From contig OX638133.1 of NCBI GenBank assembly GCA_951804985.1, positions 2,872,501 through 2,936,500 of the forward strand: a DNA stretch of 64,000 nucleotides. The letters run 5' to 3'. The notes under the pieces are model-generated. The model did not search any database, was not told the origin of the DNA, and saw only the letters and a program-made list of their open reading frames with translations. This DNA is from Dryomyza anilis (lineage: Eukaryota; Arthropoda; Insecta; Diptera; Dryomyzidae). A program made the position numbers and the translations under genes. Below are positions 1-11,999 of this stretch, one piece after another (position 1 is the stretch's first letter; every line of letters starts with the position of its first letter).

Positions 1-660
1 TACATATACTTTTTTTTTTCCAAAAAAAAGTATTTTTTCATCTTTCTTTTGAAACATTTTGTGGGAGTATTTAGCATTGGCATAAATAAAAAGAAAATGT
101 CTATCATATTAACAAAAAAAATATTTCTCCCAAAAAAAAAAAAATCCTAAATTATTTCCAACTTTCTGTAGAAAACAAAAAAATTGTATTAAAATAAAAT
201 AATTTCTCATTTCTTTTTCAAAATATGTTTTGGTAGTATTTATTTCGAACTGGAATTAATAAAAAATATGTTTAAAAATATTAAAAAAAAAACTAATATT
301 TCCAATTATTCTTTCAAAATATGTTGTGTGAGTATTTATTTAGAACTGGAATTAATAAATAATATTTCTCAAAAATATTAAAAATAAAACAAATATTTTC
401 CATCTTTTTGTAGAAAAAAAGAGTGAAATAAAATAATTTCTAATTTTTATTAAAAATATTTTGAACCAAAGGGCGTATGCCCAATTTTTAACATTTGCGT
501 ATTTTTTTTTACATTTTTGAAAGTAGTTTTTCCTCAAGTATTCTGTGTCAAAATCATATGTGGTTTGGTTGGATATTTCTAGGCACAAAAGATAAAACTA
601 AAAGGGCAAATTCGAAAAATTGAAAATTTTGTAATGTCAAAAGTATTTTCGTTTTTTGCG
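1..660. other. AT-rich CAP intron, no gene seen
   Basis: Very AT-rich DNA. A unit of roughly 100 bases containing 'ttcaaaatatgttttggtagtatttat' or similar occurs about three times between 40 and 360 as degenerate repeats. The next CAP exon was looked for on the minus strand and not found. Confidence 0.5.
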
Positions 661-1400
661 AAAATTGCGAATTCGAAAAATTGCAAATCTTGTCATGCCA
701 AAAGGGCGAATTGGATTGGCATTATTATTCAAAAATATTTTTTCGTATTTTAGTAATTTGCAAGAATATTTTTTGGCAAATTATTTTTAAATAATGACGC
801 CAATCTATATGTGCTTTAAAAACAATGTATTATTTGCTTTACACTACTATTTTATCTTGTACCAATAAAAAGTTATGGCAGAAAAACGAAAAGATTCGCC
901 CTTTTGGCATGACAAAATTTTCAATTTTTCGAATTTTGCAATTTGCAAGCGATAAATTGTTATTGTTACAAATTAAAAATGTTATGTCGGAGAATTAATT
1001 GTTTGTTTTTAAAGCAGCTATCGATTGGCATCATTATTTTAAAATATTTTTTTGAATTTTTATTATTTGCTAGAAAATTTCCATGATGCCAATCGATAGG
1101 TGCTTTAAAATAAAACAATAAATACCTTTACAGCACAATTTTATCTCGTACCCATGAAAAGGTATGGCAAAAAAACACCAATTTTTGCGTTTTGACCAGG
1201 ATATAGCCACACAAAATCCGTATTTTTAATTCTGTAAGTTGTTCAAATCAAAACATATTTTATATACGTTATGCTAATTGATTAATAAACCAAAATAAAA
1301 AATAAAAAAAATAATAATATTTACTACTTTTTAAAGCACTTCAAATTTTATAATTTGATTTCCCAACATTTTTAAAAATGCACATTCGCCCCTTTGGCAT
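661..1400. repeat. Inverted-repeat element, two adjoining copies
   Basis: Arms at about 661-715 and 893-945 are inverted copies around the shared core TGTCATGCCAAAAGGGCGAA. Inside them a second palindrome is built on GATTGGCAT..AATGACGCCAATC. A related copy follows at about 1010-1400, and a third lies at 37320-37880. No coding capacity; most likely a non-autonomous MITE or foldback family. Confidence 0.75.
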
Positions 1401-1815
1401 GTTAGTGACGAAAATTTTAAATTGTTATTTTATGTAAAAGAACATTTTTTTTTTTGGTAATGAAAACTTAAAATACATGGATGTTAATATAAAAAAGATG
1501 TTTGTGTTAAAATTATTTTTTAAAACTAATATTTTAGATAGCCATTATAATATTAATAGATATAAACATAAAAAAAAAACTTAAAATCATTTAAGCCATT
1601 ACTACTAATACTACTACTAAATATAGCGACTACTACCAAAATGAGTGTTGCCTATTTCTAGGAGCAACCGTAATACTAGGCATGCAATGCGTTCGAATAA
1701 TACTTTTTTTTATTTTTGTAACAAAAAGCACTTGAAGCAAGCCAAGAAGTCACACAGCATTGACAAAGAAATACTAGATGATGAAGAAGAATAAGAAGAA
1801 GAAACAAAAAATCAC

Positions 1816-1848
1816 CTCGAGGACATTTGTAGCGAATCACATAATCAT
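1816..1848 (-). CDS. CAP: CAP micro-exon after SoHo, 33 bp (DDYVIRYKCPR)
   Basis: The acceptor CGCAAACGCAG is followed by AT GAT TAT GTG ATT CGC TAC AAA TGT CCT CGA G and a donor GTGATT. Phase is 1 at both ends and the length is 33 bases. Joined to the SoHo core it gives ..KQKNG-D-DYVIRYKCPR. The acidic D-D-Y-V stretch followed by a basic R-Y-K segment fits the position just after the SoHo helix in this family. It is too short for ORF finding; the call rests on phase, splice sites and family pattern. It is the last CAP exon I can see; the rest of the gene should lie beyond base 1. Confidence 0.72.
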
Positions 1849-3250
1849 CTGCGTTTGCGGTTACGGTTGCGGTTGAGGTGTGGTGCGATGCGATGCGGTT
1901 GATGTGGCGGTAATAAACGCAACAACAAGTAGTAGTAGAAAAGGTAGCAGATAGGTGCAGCATTCATTGGTTGTATGGACAGTTAAAGAAGGAGAGACAA
2001 AGACAAAGAGAGTGGTTGATAACGAGTGAGCAACTTGTGTGGGGACAAGAGCAACAAACAACAAAAGAAATTAAATGAATTTGCCAACTAGCAATGCGAC
2101 GGTTGCCTGTAATAATATCACCAGAAATTCAATTAAACGAAAAGTTATGCGGCAGCGCTAGCGCTACTGCTTCCGTTTCCGTGTCCGTGTTCGTTGCCGC
2201 TTGCCGCTTGCATTTGAACGCACGCCTAAAATGGCCGCCGCAACGCCATTGCTAAAACTAACGGTGAATGAAAGCGCGCGCGAAAACAAAAGCAAACTCA
2301 TTGGACCAAGAAAGTGAAAGAAAACAAAATATTTTACAGTCATAAATTAAGCTTAAAGGCGCAGCAGTAAAAGAGAGCGAGTAAAGTAAACAAAATAATA
2401 AAAAAAATGAAAAATATAAAATAAATATAAAGCTCTGCAAACGGCCAAAGAGAAACAAAATCAAAATTCAATTAAGAAAGTTACACAGTGGCGTGCGGTA
2501 GCGTGGTAATGTGGAAAGAATCAGAAGTAAAAAATAAATTAAAAATAATAAAACAGTCGCAGAAGCAGGGTGAAAAAATAATTGGAAAGTAATTCGCAAA
2601 GATATTTGCAGAGCGGCAGCACATGGGTCGTCAAAGAAGGACATCACAACCACTGTACAGTGTTTCGAATAGACGCCGGAATGGGTTTTAATGGTGACAT
2701 TTAGCGTTGAGCCAAGAAAAAAATTGTGATATTTTTTTCAATGCGATTTTTTCGATAAAAACTTAATTAGCATCTTTCTGCTTCATTTAATTTACAAAAT
2801 ATTTATGGGAGCAGTCAATTATCTTAATATTCTCATTGAAATGCAACAATAATGGGAAACAATTAAATATTATTTTAGACTTTTGTCTACTTTAAAAATG
2901 ATTTTTAATTTATACAATTTTTAATTTATAGAACAAGAGGATTTATTAAATGTTTTAAATGGGTTATGGCAAAGTCTTCCTCCTTACAATAATTTCCCGA
3001 AATAATGCATCCATAAAATAATTCTCTTCCGATCAATTTTTTGTGGACATTTGTTTTCTGAACTATATCAGATAAATTTAGACCGGAAAATTCTTTCTTT
3101 ATATTCATCCCGAGATAATTATTCCCCGTAAAAATTGATTCCAAGTTATTTGCACTCTAAAATATTAATAGAAAGTCCTACATTTTCTATAAATTTTGTT
3201 AATATATCTCCGTCCCATTTCAAAACATCCTATAAGTCGATTTAAATGAT
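1849..3250. other. CAP intron with GC-richer patch
   Basis: Between 1849 and about 2700 the DNA is richer in GC than the surroundings and includes the CpG-containing stretch 2150-2280 and a purine-rich A/G run. On the minus strand the 2160-2250 segment could belong to an internal promoter or 5' UTR of a short CAP form, but no clear initiator, start codon with open frame, or donor was found. The rest (2700-3250) is AT-rich with nothing recognisable. Confidence 0.35.
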
Positions 3251-3299
3251 ATTCCATTTTTTAAATTCGAATATCTAAATTTATTTCATGTGAAATTTT

Positions 3300-4460
3300 G
3301 GTGTAGATCGGTCGATCATATACAAATTTGATATACAAAAAATTGATCCGGGAATATTTATTTAGGGAAATTTCTTTCGTGACATTTATATATCGAGAAT
3401 TCTTCTCCAATACAATTAAATCCGATAAAAATTTTTCCCAGGTAATTTTTTTTTGATCAAACATTGGGAAGAATATTCCGGATAAGAAGTTTCTTGGGGA
3501 AGAAATGCTTCTGGAGAAATTTTCCGGAGAAGAATTTTTCGGGAAAGAATTGTCTCGGGAAAAAAGTCTTGCTGGTCTGGAGGAAGAATTGGAGTAGAAG
3601 TATCTTGGGAGAGACCTTTTGGAAAAGAATTGTCTCGGAGAGAAAATGTCTCAGGTAGTATATTGGGTCGATCGAATCCATATTTGTTATACAAAAAATT
3701 GATCCGGGAATTTTTATTTCTTTCCTGGCATTTTTATACCAGAATATTATATTTTTTGGGAAGAACTTTTCAGAGAAAAAGTTTCTTGGGGAAGAAATGT
3801 CTCTGGAAAAATGTCTGAAGAAGCATTGTCCGGGGAAAAATTGTATTGGGGAAAAAAGTCGTGCTGGTCTGGAGAAAGAATAAGTAGAAGTATCTTGGGA
3901 AAGATTTTTTGGGAAAAAATTGTCTCGGGGAGAAAATTGTCTGAAGAAAGAGTTGTCAAGAGATGAAGTGTCTTAAAGAAGACTTGTCCGGTGAAAAATT
4001 GATTTGGTAAATATTTGTCTGGGAATTTGTCTCTCGGAAAAAATGTCATGCTTGCCTTAAGAAACAACTGTCCGAAGAAGAAGTGTCTTGGGAAAGACTT
4101 ATATGGTAAGAATTGATTCGGTAAAGAGTTTTCTGTGAAAGAATTGCTTCGGTTAAGTGGGAAAAATTGTCTCAGGGAAAAGTTGTCACGCTTGTCTGAA
4201 GGAAGAATTGTCCGGATAAAAGTGTCCTATGGAAGATTTGTCCAGTGGAGAATTGATTTGGTAAAGAATTCTAATCTGGGAAAAATATCGTGCTTGCTTT
4301 AGGAAAGGATTGTCCGGAGAAGAAGTGTCTTGGGGAAAACATGTACGGGTAAGAATTAATTCGGTAAATAGTTTTCGGGGAAAGAATTGTTTCGGTAAAG
4401 TGTTTTCTGGGAAAGAGTTGTAGCATCAAAAAAAGTACCTAAATGTCTCAAGAACAAATT
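3300..4460. repeat. Degenerate G-rich minisatellite
   Basis: Short units of the kind 'ggggaagaattgtctcgg' recur dozens of times with much drift. Two larger direct copies share 'caaaaaattgatccgggaat' (about 3306-3395 and 3664-3740). Open frames in several phases are by-products of the short period. Similar 'cggtagaattc' units occur at 55030-55260 and 'gggaaatttcc' units at 63330-63800. Confidence 0.75.
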
Positions 4461-4921
4461 ATAAGAGAAGAATTATCTAAGGAAATAATAATCCGGGATG
4501 TTTTAAACATTGAATAATGAAAAATATTATTCATATACTAAATTAAAGATTAATTCTGAACACATATTTTCTGAAAATACTGGATAATAAACAAAGAGTA
4601 CGAAATTAAAAACTAAAATGAAAAAATACAATTTCAAATAATTTTAACTGCTGTCAACCTCGCAATTGGTTTCAAAACTAATGTAATATCAATTAATTTA
4701 CGGCGAGACCAATAACTCCTTGCGAAATTCCAAACACTGTACAACGTAGAATTTTATTTTTCTCATTTTCTTTTTGCGTGCATTCAAATGCAAACATTTG
4801 CGGACGATTCTTATTTTTAATGATTTCTTGGAGTTGCTGTTTTTTGCATTCAATTTTTCTTTTGTATATCGTAAACACTTGAATTCGGTATTTCTTTTTT
4901 TGTATTTTTTTTTTGCATTAC

Positions 4922-4994
4922 CGCCGTTTTTCTGCTTGTGTATCGTTTGGTAGAGACGTTTGTACCATTCGTGTTGATGCGGCTCCTTTACCTC
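4922..4994 (-). CDS. CAP: CAP exon: core of SoHo domain
   Basis: The acceptor CCCGACCGCAG is followed by GAG GTA AAG GAG in phase 0, and the exon ends AAC GGC G/GTAATG in phase 1 (73 bases). It reads EVKEPHQHEWYKRLYQTIHK then QKNG. The W-Y-K-x-[LM]-[YF]-x-x-[IL]-H motif is the hallmark of the SoHo domain (SORBS1 has DWYKTMFKQIH). Only about 195 bases of intron separate it from the previous exon. This is the strongest evidence for the gene assignment. Confidence 0.93.
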
Positions 4995-5189
4995 CTGCGG
5001 TCGGGGTCGAATCGTACGGTCAGACGGTCATCATTTAGATTTGTATAAAGGACAAAGGACGAATTTTTGTTTGGTGCAGTAGAAATCGAAGTAGTTGTGA
5101 AGTAGCGAAAACGAGAGGAAAGTAAATTAATTAGAATGGCGACGTTAAATTGTCATTTGTTGTTTTTTTTTTTTTGGTTGTTTTTATAC

Positions 5190-5329
5190 CGATCTCAGAA
5201 TAATTGGCATGCCATCGTTGGTTACTGGTCCGATGCCGTCGTATTGGCGCGGACGTAGTTGCGCCATTTTCCTGGGACGATCGTTTTCCGTTTCCGGTTC
5301 GCTCATGTACTCGTGCTTGACGTTGTAAA
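5190..5329 (-). CDS. CAP: CAP exon: first part of SoHo domain
   Basis: The acceptor GAACTTGCAG is followed by TT TAC AAC, phase 1. The 46 whole codons give YNVKHEYMSEPETEND, a basic linker, and then YDGIGPVTNDGMPIILRS. The GIGPV..DGMPI.LR core is the start of the sorbin-homology domain as in SORBS1 (GIGPVDESGIP..). The exon ends AGA TCG/GTATAA in phase 0; without splicing a TAA follows after one codon. SoHo domains of this family bind flotillin and help place the protein at membrane or adhesion sites. Confidence 0.92.
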
Positions 5330-5344
5330 CTGCAAGTTCGAGTT

Positions 5345-6520
5345 ACATTGAAGACATTATTTGAGTTATTAGAACAATTTATTCAATATAAAATACATTG
5401 ACACTGACAACGGTTGGGACTCATGCAGCATGCCAAGATTGTTGGATCAAGGAGGTGTTAAGGTAGAGGGTAGGATTGGAGGAAGTAAATTTGCGCCAAA
5501 ATTGAAAAAAAGAGAGTTAACTGACAAATAATCATAATTATTAATACTCAGTTGTTAAATGATGTTTTTTTAATGGGTACTCAATACTTGATTTGTGTTT
5601 GGGTATTTGGTATGGGGTTTAGGTATTTATAATTTGAGGCATGTTTTCGAATTTTCTTTCAATTTTTCATTTAAAATATCTAAAAAAAGAGCAAATAAAT
5701 AAATTTAAAAGAAGTATATTAATTATTTTTTTTTTTTTTTTTAATTTTATTTTGCAGTTTTCATTTCACATAGGATTTAATGAGATCGAATTTTGTAACC
5801 TATTGATAACAGTCTGCGTTTCTTATACGGTAAAGTAACCTAAAATATGTAGTTTTTAATTATTTGTAGATCTTTTTATTAAATAATCGAAACGAGACTC
5901 TTAAAAACGTAAAATTGTGAGTACTCAGAATAAAACGAATTAAGGCGCAAAACCATGTGATTAATTTGAGCTGTTCAATCTTTCCTATCTCTTTGTATGA
6001 AAATGGGTTATTTAAAAACCCTTTGAAATTGAGAAATTATATTTAAAATTCTTTGTTTTAATTTGTAAAAAAGTTATTGAATAAAAAATAATAAATAATA
6101 TGATTATTATAAAATTTAAAATAAAGAGTATTCAGAAGGATCAAATAGTAATGAATTAACGATATTGAAAATTATTTGAGTACAAGTCGTAAAATAGTGA
6201 ATACTCAAAAGTACCACATAGTAACGAATTAACGCACTAAATCATTTGATGAACTTGATCGGTTTAACTTCCTAAGTATTTTAAATAGAATTTTAACTCT
6301 TTTTTTTGTAGAAGTTATTGAAAATAAAAAAGAATAGAAAATAGTTGAGTATGTAGAGAATATGTCGAGTACCAAATTAAAATAACGAGTACTCAGTAGT
6401 ACCACAAAGTAAAGAATTAAGAATTTGAGTAACTTCATGTGTAAGACAGACTTTGAGTATTCGGATGCAACGAGTACCCAGCCGTAGACAATACATTGTG
6501 GTTCTTGTGGTGGCAACGCC
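5345..6520. repeat. CAP intron with four degenerate repeat copies
   Basis: From about 5900 to 6440 a unit containing 'gagtactcagaa..acgaattaacg' appears about four times (near 5918, 6125, 6195 and 6385) at irregular spacing of about 70-210 bases. The part before 5900 is plain AT-rich intron. Confidence 0.55.
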
Positions 6521-6532
6521 GCTAATACTTAC

Positions 6533-6628
6533 TGACTTCATGCGGCCGATAGTGAGCGGGCGGCGTGTGCAGCTGTCGACGCGCTGAGGGATAATGCAGC
6601 GCGGATGTCGAGGCGGATCGCTCAAAGG
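6533..6628 (-). CDS. CAP: CAP internal exon, 96 bp
   Basis: Bounded by the acceptor GCACCGCGTAG and a perfect donor GTCA/GTAAGT, phase 1 at both ends. The 31 whole codons read FERSASTSALHYPSARRQLH.., ending YRPHEV, and join to the next exon as HEV-I-YNVKHEYMSEPE. The segment is basic and has Ser/Pro sites. It lies directly ahead of the SoHo exons and can be skipped in frame. Confidence 0.82.
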
Positions 6629-6865
6629 CTACGCGGTGCAACAAAAATACAGAGATAGAAAGAACCAATTAAAACAGTGCGAGGAGGGAAATATGTGATG
6701 GATGTGGAAGGCTATTTAATTGAACTAATAAATGCCGCCGCCGCTACACGAGCCAACGATTGCGTCAAAGTCGCTGCTGGTGTGCGCGCAGGGCAGGACG
6801 TCCAAAACAATTAATCCAAGTAAAAGATAATAAAAAGTTATACTATCCAAGGGATTGAAATATAC

Positions 6866-7369
6866 TTTTGATTTTCTCCGAGACGCCAGAGGTGGGCGCC
6901 ACTGCGACAGCGGCACTAGCGTCGTTAGCAATGTATTCTATGGATGACACCGAGAGTGGGTCGTCGTAATGCGAGTCGCAGTAGATGGTGCTGCTGGAGA
7001 CGGTGGTATTGGGAGTGCTGAGGTTTGTGCAGCTGGTCGCGGAACGTGGGGGCGGCGGTGTCGGGGGCAGTGGGCAATTCTGATTGTGAGTGTTGTTGGT
7101 CAAGTAGGACCAGGGCGGTGGGGAGTCAGCGATGGGGGCGGCGTTTGGTTGTTGCTGCTGCTGCAGCGCTGTATAGCGACGCGGCAGTGTGGGCGACTCA
7201 AAGCGCACCGGTCGAAACTGTTTGCGGCCGCTGACGGGCGAAGGCTGCGGCGTCCAGATGGGTTGCGCTGGCGGCGGTGGCGGTGTTGGGGTGGTGCGCG
7301 CGGCGGATTCGTGCAGATTGTTGTGCGACGCCGACGACGACGGTGTGTGAGTTTGCGGTGTCCAGATGC
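6866..7369 (-). CDS. CAP: CAP internal exon, 504 bp, proline-rich
   Basis: The acceptor TTCGCCTACAG leads into GC ATC TGG (phase 1) and the exon ends ATC AAA A/GTATAT (phase 1), 504 bases in all. The encoded 168 residues start GIWTPQTHTPSSSASHNN and contain a second PIWTPQPSP motif, then SGRKQFRPVRFESPTLPRR, proline runs (PPPPPAQP, PPTPPPPRS) and a Ser/Thr-rich tail ending SEKIK. The RPVRFES segment fits the loose RVxF docking pattern of protein phosphatase 1; that is a pattern match, not a demonstrated site. The proline runs are plausible SH3 or EVH1 ligands. No folded domain is seen. Confidence 0.85.
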
Positions 7370-8130
7370 CTGTAGGCGAATGTGTAGGTGATAGAAAAAG
7401 TGATAAAAAAATAGAAAATATGTAAATGAGTGATAAGTGAATGTGAGATAATGATGATGACGAAGATGACGATGTACGATAATAGAAACATAAACTAAAC
7501 AAAAAGACATTTTCAAGTTAAATAAAATTAGATTTGCACAAAGTATTATTTTTCAATCTTATTTACATTGAGCGGCAGGCTTAATTTTAAGCCTTAAGAA
7601 TTTGTTTAATTTTCTGCAACCCAACAATAACCTCAATCTCAACTTCAACTTCAACCTCAATCTCAACCTCGTCTGTTTTTGCAGCTGCAACAACTTTTTG
7701 CAGGCGGCAACCGCACCGCGTGTCTCTGAACTTTGAGTGCCACAAGTCTGCCAACAACCTGTTGCTTGCGTCGTGACGCCAGTTGCTGTCTCTGCTGCCG
7801 CCACGTCGAGTCTCGAGTTCAGTGTTTATTTAATTTCCTTGTTAATTATGAAAACTTTTGCAAGTCAAGTCGAGGGAGGTTCAAGCACCCCTTGTTGCTG
7901 TTGCTGCGTTGACACTTTGTGGCGCGCACAAAGCGAGCACAGAGATCCTTAAAAAGGACGAAACCAGCCAAGGCATGTTGTGCAGCACTGTGCTATTCTG
8001 TGCCAAGTCATTTTTTTAATGTTGTGTTTCGACTTAAAAATTATGCACATATGCAAGTCACCTATTTATTACGGCACAAAGTGTACAAGGCATGGTGTTA
8101 AATAATTTTCTCATTAACTGCTTTTTTGAG
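7370..8130. other. Start of 20-kb CAP intron; TCAACT microrepeat
   Basis: After the donor side of the next exon the intron holds a short hexamer run (tcaactt/tcaacc, about 7630-7672) and a mildly GC-rich stretch to 7960. No exon with matching phase was found. Confidence 0.45.
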
Positions 8131-8690
8131 GCCTACAAAATACGAGAGTATATACAATTTATTGCTTTTTAAGGATTTTTCATAAAAAATACGAGATTAT
8201 TTTAATTTGATCCTTTGTTAGGATTTGTGCATAAAAAGTACAATTTATTCAAATTCTGTTTGTAAAAAAACAATAATATTTGAATATGATCACTTCTTAC
8301 GATCAATTTATAATACAATATGGGAATATTTGAAATAGGTGCCTTGTTTTTATCTATTTTATAAAAATACGTGATTATTTGAAACTGATTCCTTAATACG
8401 ATTTGTTTTTAAAAAAATACGAGAATTTGGAAATTGGTCCCTTATTTAGATCTGTTTTTTAAAAATATGAGAATATTTGAATTTCATCTCTTAGTACGAT
8501 CTGTTGTTAAAATATACAAGAATATTTTAAATTGATCCCTTGTTTAGATCTGTTTATAAAAAAACGAGAATATTTAAATATGATGCTTTGTTTAGATCTG
8601 TTTAAAAAAAATTGAGAATATTCTAAATAGTTCCTTTGTTCATATTTCGTTTTCGAAAATGCGTGAATATTTCAAATTTATCTCTTAATC
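8130..8690. repeat. About 50-bp tandem repeat, roughly ten copies
   Basis: Units of about 50 bases of the form 'atacgagaatatttgaaattgatc..ttagatctgtttataaaaa' follow one another with point changes and small indels. Non-coding. Confidence 0.75.
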
Positions 8691-9198
8691 AGCTCAATTC
8701 TTAATCAGCTCAATTCTAAAAAATTCGATCTCAATCTTATAAAAACAGGTTTTTATAATTTTTTAATATTTACATAGTTGTTTTGAAAATTTTTCTACGA
8801 GAACAATCTTGATTTCGTTTTTATATCGATTTTAATTTTTACAGAATTTCAATATCAAACTTAGTTATAGAGTTTTAAGGTACGACAATTCGAAGAGTTC
8901 TCGTAACTATGTAACTTTTTTGATAAAGAAAACTGCCTTCGATATCCGAAAAATGTTTCGGCATCTTGCAGCACTTTCGGTGCGATATCGTAATAGATGG
9001 CTTATTGGGTAATTTCGACAAAAATTTGTTTGGTAAAAATATGTTAGTATTAAAATAAATTGTATTTCAATAATTTATTTTTTATTTGCCCAATAATATT
9101 TTTAATATACTAAATATAATATGACTATTTTTTTTCTTTGGAAAAAATATTTTTGTACTGAAAAATTATTTTTCACGAAAAATATTTTATTTAAGTAG

Positions 9199-10020
9199 AG
9201 GGTCATTCCATGTCAGAAATATCAATTTTTGTACGATGTTTCCCTGTCGTATTTAGTGTGTATTAAGTGTAGCCGCGGTAGCTCAGTGGTTAGCGAGCCG
9301 AAAGGTCGGTTCAAGCCTGGATTGGGACTAAGAACATAACATTTTTCTAAACCAGCGCTACCTCTCGGCAGTCAATGGTAAACCTACGAGAGTAAAGCAT
9401 TGCTTATGAAAAGCGTCGGTAGCTCGTCTGATTAGTGCGTTGGACTACGAGCGAACAGTCGCTGGTGCGTTCGACTACGAGCCGAAATGTCTGCGGTTCG
9501 ATCCCCATATAAAACATTTCATATAAAACATTTTTCTATGCGACGCTACCTCTCGGCAGTAAATGGCACACCTACGAGAGTAAAACATTGCCTATGAAAA
9601 GCTCTCAACCACCGTTCGGATTCGACATTAAACTACTTTGAATACAAATATAACACGTACAGCTCAAAATGGTGAGAGAAGAGAGTTCGGTCTAAGTTCT
9701 TCAGGACTGTAGTGCCAAAGTATAATTATTACTATTATAATTATTATTAGTGTGCATTAAGCTTTATTGATTTTTCAACAGCAAATAAGTTATGAGATTT
9801 GAAAAATCAAAGTAGTATTTTGCATAATTATTTATATCTCTGGATTGACATATTTTCATTAAGTTAATCGTTTATAAAAACATTTTGATCATGCTTTCAA
9901 ATAAAAATAACAATTTCGAAAAAAATAAAGTACCTATATTTTGTAAAAAGAAAAACTTAAATATATTTTTGAAATCACTATTGCGCATATGTCCCACTAT
10001 TTTAAAAGCAAAAAACAACT
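9199..10020 (+). mobile_element. Foldback/MITE copy, split by a SINE
   Basis: Begins AGGGTCATTCCATGTCAG, the same end as the full copy at 53151-53670 (GGCTCATTCCACGTCAG). Internal sequence after 9762 (tttatatctctg.., 'caaataaaaataaca', 'atatatttttgaaatcact') also matches that copy. The right inverted end is not visible, so this copy is truncated or diverged. A SINE sits inside it at 9268-9746. Confidence 0.7.
9268..9746 (+). mobile_element. tRNA-derived SINE with target-site duplication
   Basis: The element starts with a tRNA-like head: AGCCGCGGTAGCTCAGTGG (box A) and GGTCGGTTCAAGCC (box B). The body contains CTACCTCTCGGCAGT and ends in an ATT-rich tail. The flanks TTAGTGTGTATTAAG (9253-9267) and TTAGTGTGCATTAAG (9747-9761) are a 15-base duplication with one mismatch. 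A second tRNA-like head with repeated arm sequence at 9414-9510 and a second body copy show a dimer or a nested insertion. The tRNA part is not a working tRNA gene. Confidence 0.85.
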
Positions 10021-11999
10021 TTTTATTTTGCGACTAATATTTTTGTATTGCAAAAATTTAATTAAGGTATTATTATTTTAATAATAATTTGTATGGTACC
10101 GGTAGCTTGATAATATTGATAATAGATATCTTGTTAAAAAATACTTAAAATTTGGATGTCTTGCATACCTACGTTGCATGGTATTGGAAATGGGAATGAG
10201 TAATATATCTACGGGAGGTATTTTTTTACTGACCGAACTTTGTTTTTTAAATAACCTCTTTACTTTGCGATAAAACATATAGGATAATGTAATTCACGGT
10301 TATGTAATGCGAAAAATGCATAATCAGAAATATTATGTATGCATTTTACCTACCCTAGTATAAAATGTGATTTTTTAATGATCGAGAACTGACTATTTCA
10401 TTTCTTAACTTGTCAAAAACCGACCTGTTACATGTCCTACATGATATGGCCATGAGCATATGTTCGCTAAATTTCTGTTAGGTATTAGAATTGCCGCCTG
10501 ATTCAAAAATAGATTTTACGAATTCAGAATCTATAAATTTTGCTAATGAAAATTCTATCAATTGCAAGCCTTGTTAAAAAACATATTTATATTTATGAGG
10601 TTGTAAAAAAGGCTACATTGTGACGTAAATCAGACACAGATACATAACGCATAAATCAATCCGTGTAGGTGTCTGTGTGTGTGTGTGCGATAATGCTTTA
10701 TAAACACAATTTATGTTGTTTTATTTTTAAAATTAATTTAAATTCAAATTTAAAAATAAAAGTCAAAGCACAAAAAAAAAACACACAAAAAATTAAATGT
10801 AAATAAAAGCCAAGGCAACAAAAATCCGTCCGACGTCTTGTTATTCTTGTTGTTGTTGTATGCTGAAAGGGGTGGAAGCGGCCAACACAACAACAAGAAG
10901 CATCCGACAAATTGCCGTTTTGCGACGCAAAGAGGCCAGACCGCCGCCAATGTTGGCAGCTGTTCAAAAAAAGCAGCAACATCGCCAGCGACCGACGCCG
11001 CAGAAACTGAGTCAGTGAGTCACACTTTTTTTGGCTGGCTGGCTTGGCTTGGTTTGCTTCGGTTGTAATTATGAACGGCAGCATCTCTACGTAGTATCTA
11101 TGAGATACATTTGTGGAAACCGCTATATCGCATGGATAGCTGCGCGCTCCATTGCCGAGGCGTCTGTGCAATTGAACGGCTTGGCGGCAGCAAGGTCTGC
11201 GGCCAGGTACCTACTGCGGCCAGAGTCTCTGTGCGCACGTAGCACCTACATCCGTCAGTATGAAGATTTATTTGCCACCTGTAAATTTAGACGCAACAGC
11301 AACCGATACTCTTTCTGCAGCAAATTTCATCAATGGACGATATTTATTTTTTAATTTACAATAATTTCAAGCGCTGGCAGCTTTTAAAATTTAATTTTAA
11401 ATTTGAGATACAGGCGACAACATTCGTCTGTGTGAGGTGTGGACAGAAACTATAATGATGAAGGTGCTGCTTTTGATCTGTCACTTATTTCCGAATGCTA
11501 TAATTATTTGTGTGCTCGCAGAAAGATTAAGTTATTCGAAATGAATTTGCAAACAGTTAATTGAGTGGTTGCGCAAATTTATCATTAATTATAGGCCAAC
11601 ATTAATTAAAGTTTAATTTAAAATTTTTATTTATTGGTATTTTGAATTGATATTAATAATTATATTATTAAACTATTTGTTTTATCCATATCTGCACTAT
11701 TTACAAATGTAATACAGAATGGATCAATTGAAATTGAAAATAAACAGAGTTCAGAAATAAATATTAACCTTTATTTCCATTTGGGTTTTCACGGAAAGAT
11801 ATTATTTTTCAAAAACTATAAAGATTTTGGGTTGTGAGATACTTTTAATATTAAAAAATAAGGTCTTTACATGAGAGTTATATGAAAACCTACATTTATT
11901 TCAATTGGTCTCATTTATAGGGATTTTTTTTAATTGCTGAAATTGCTTGGAGAAACATAAAAATTTATTGTTGGAAAATACTAATATGGAACTTTGCGT

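Noticed and set aside
6725..6931. Minus-strand frame with VLDVLPCAHTSSDFDAIV, coding-like codons
   Set aside because: It lies just after the 6866 donor, has no acceptor upstream of the good part and ends in a stop; kept as intron.
9268..9350. Functional tRNA gene
   Set aside because: A and B boxes are present, but the anticodon arm does not pair well and the sequence continues into a SINE body with target duplications.
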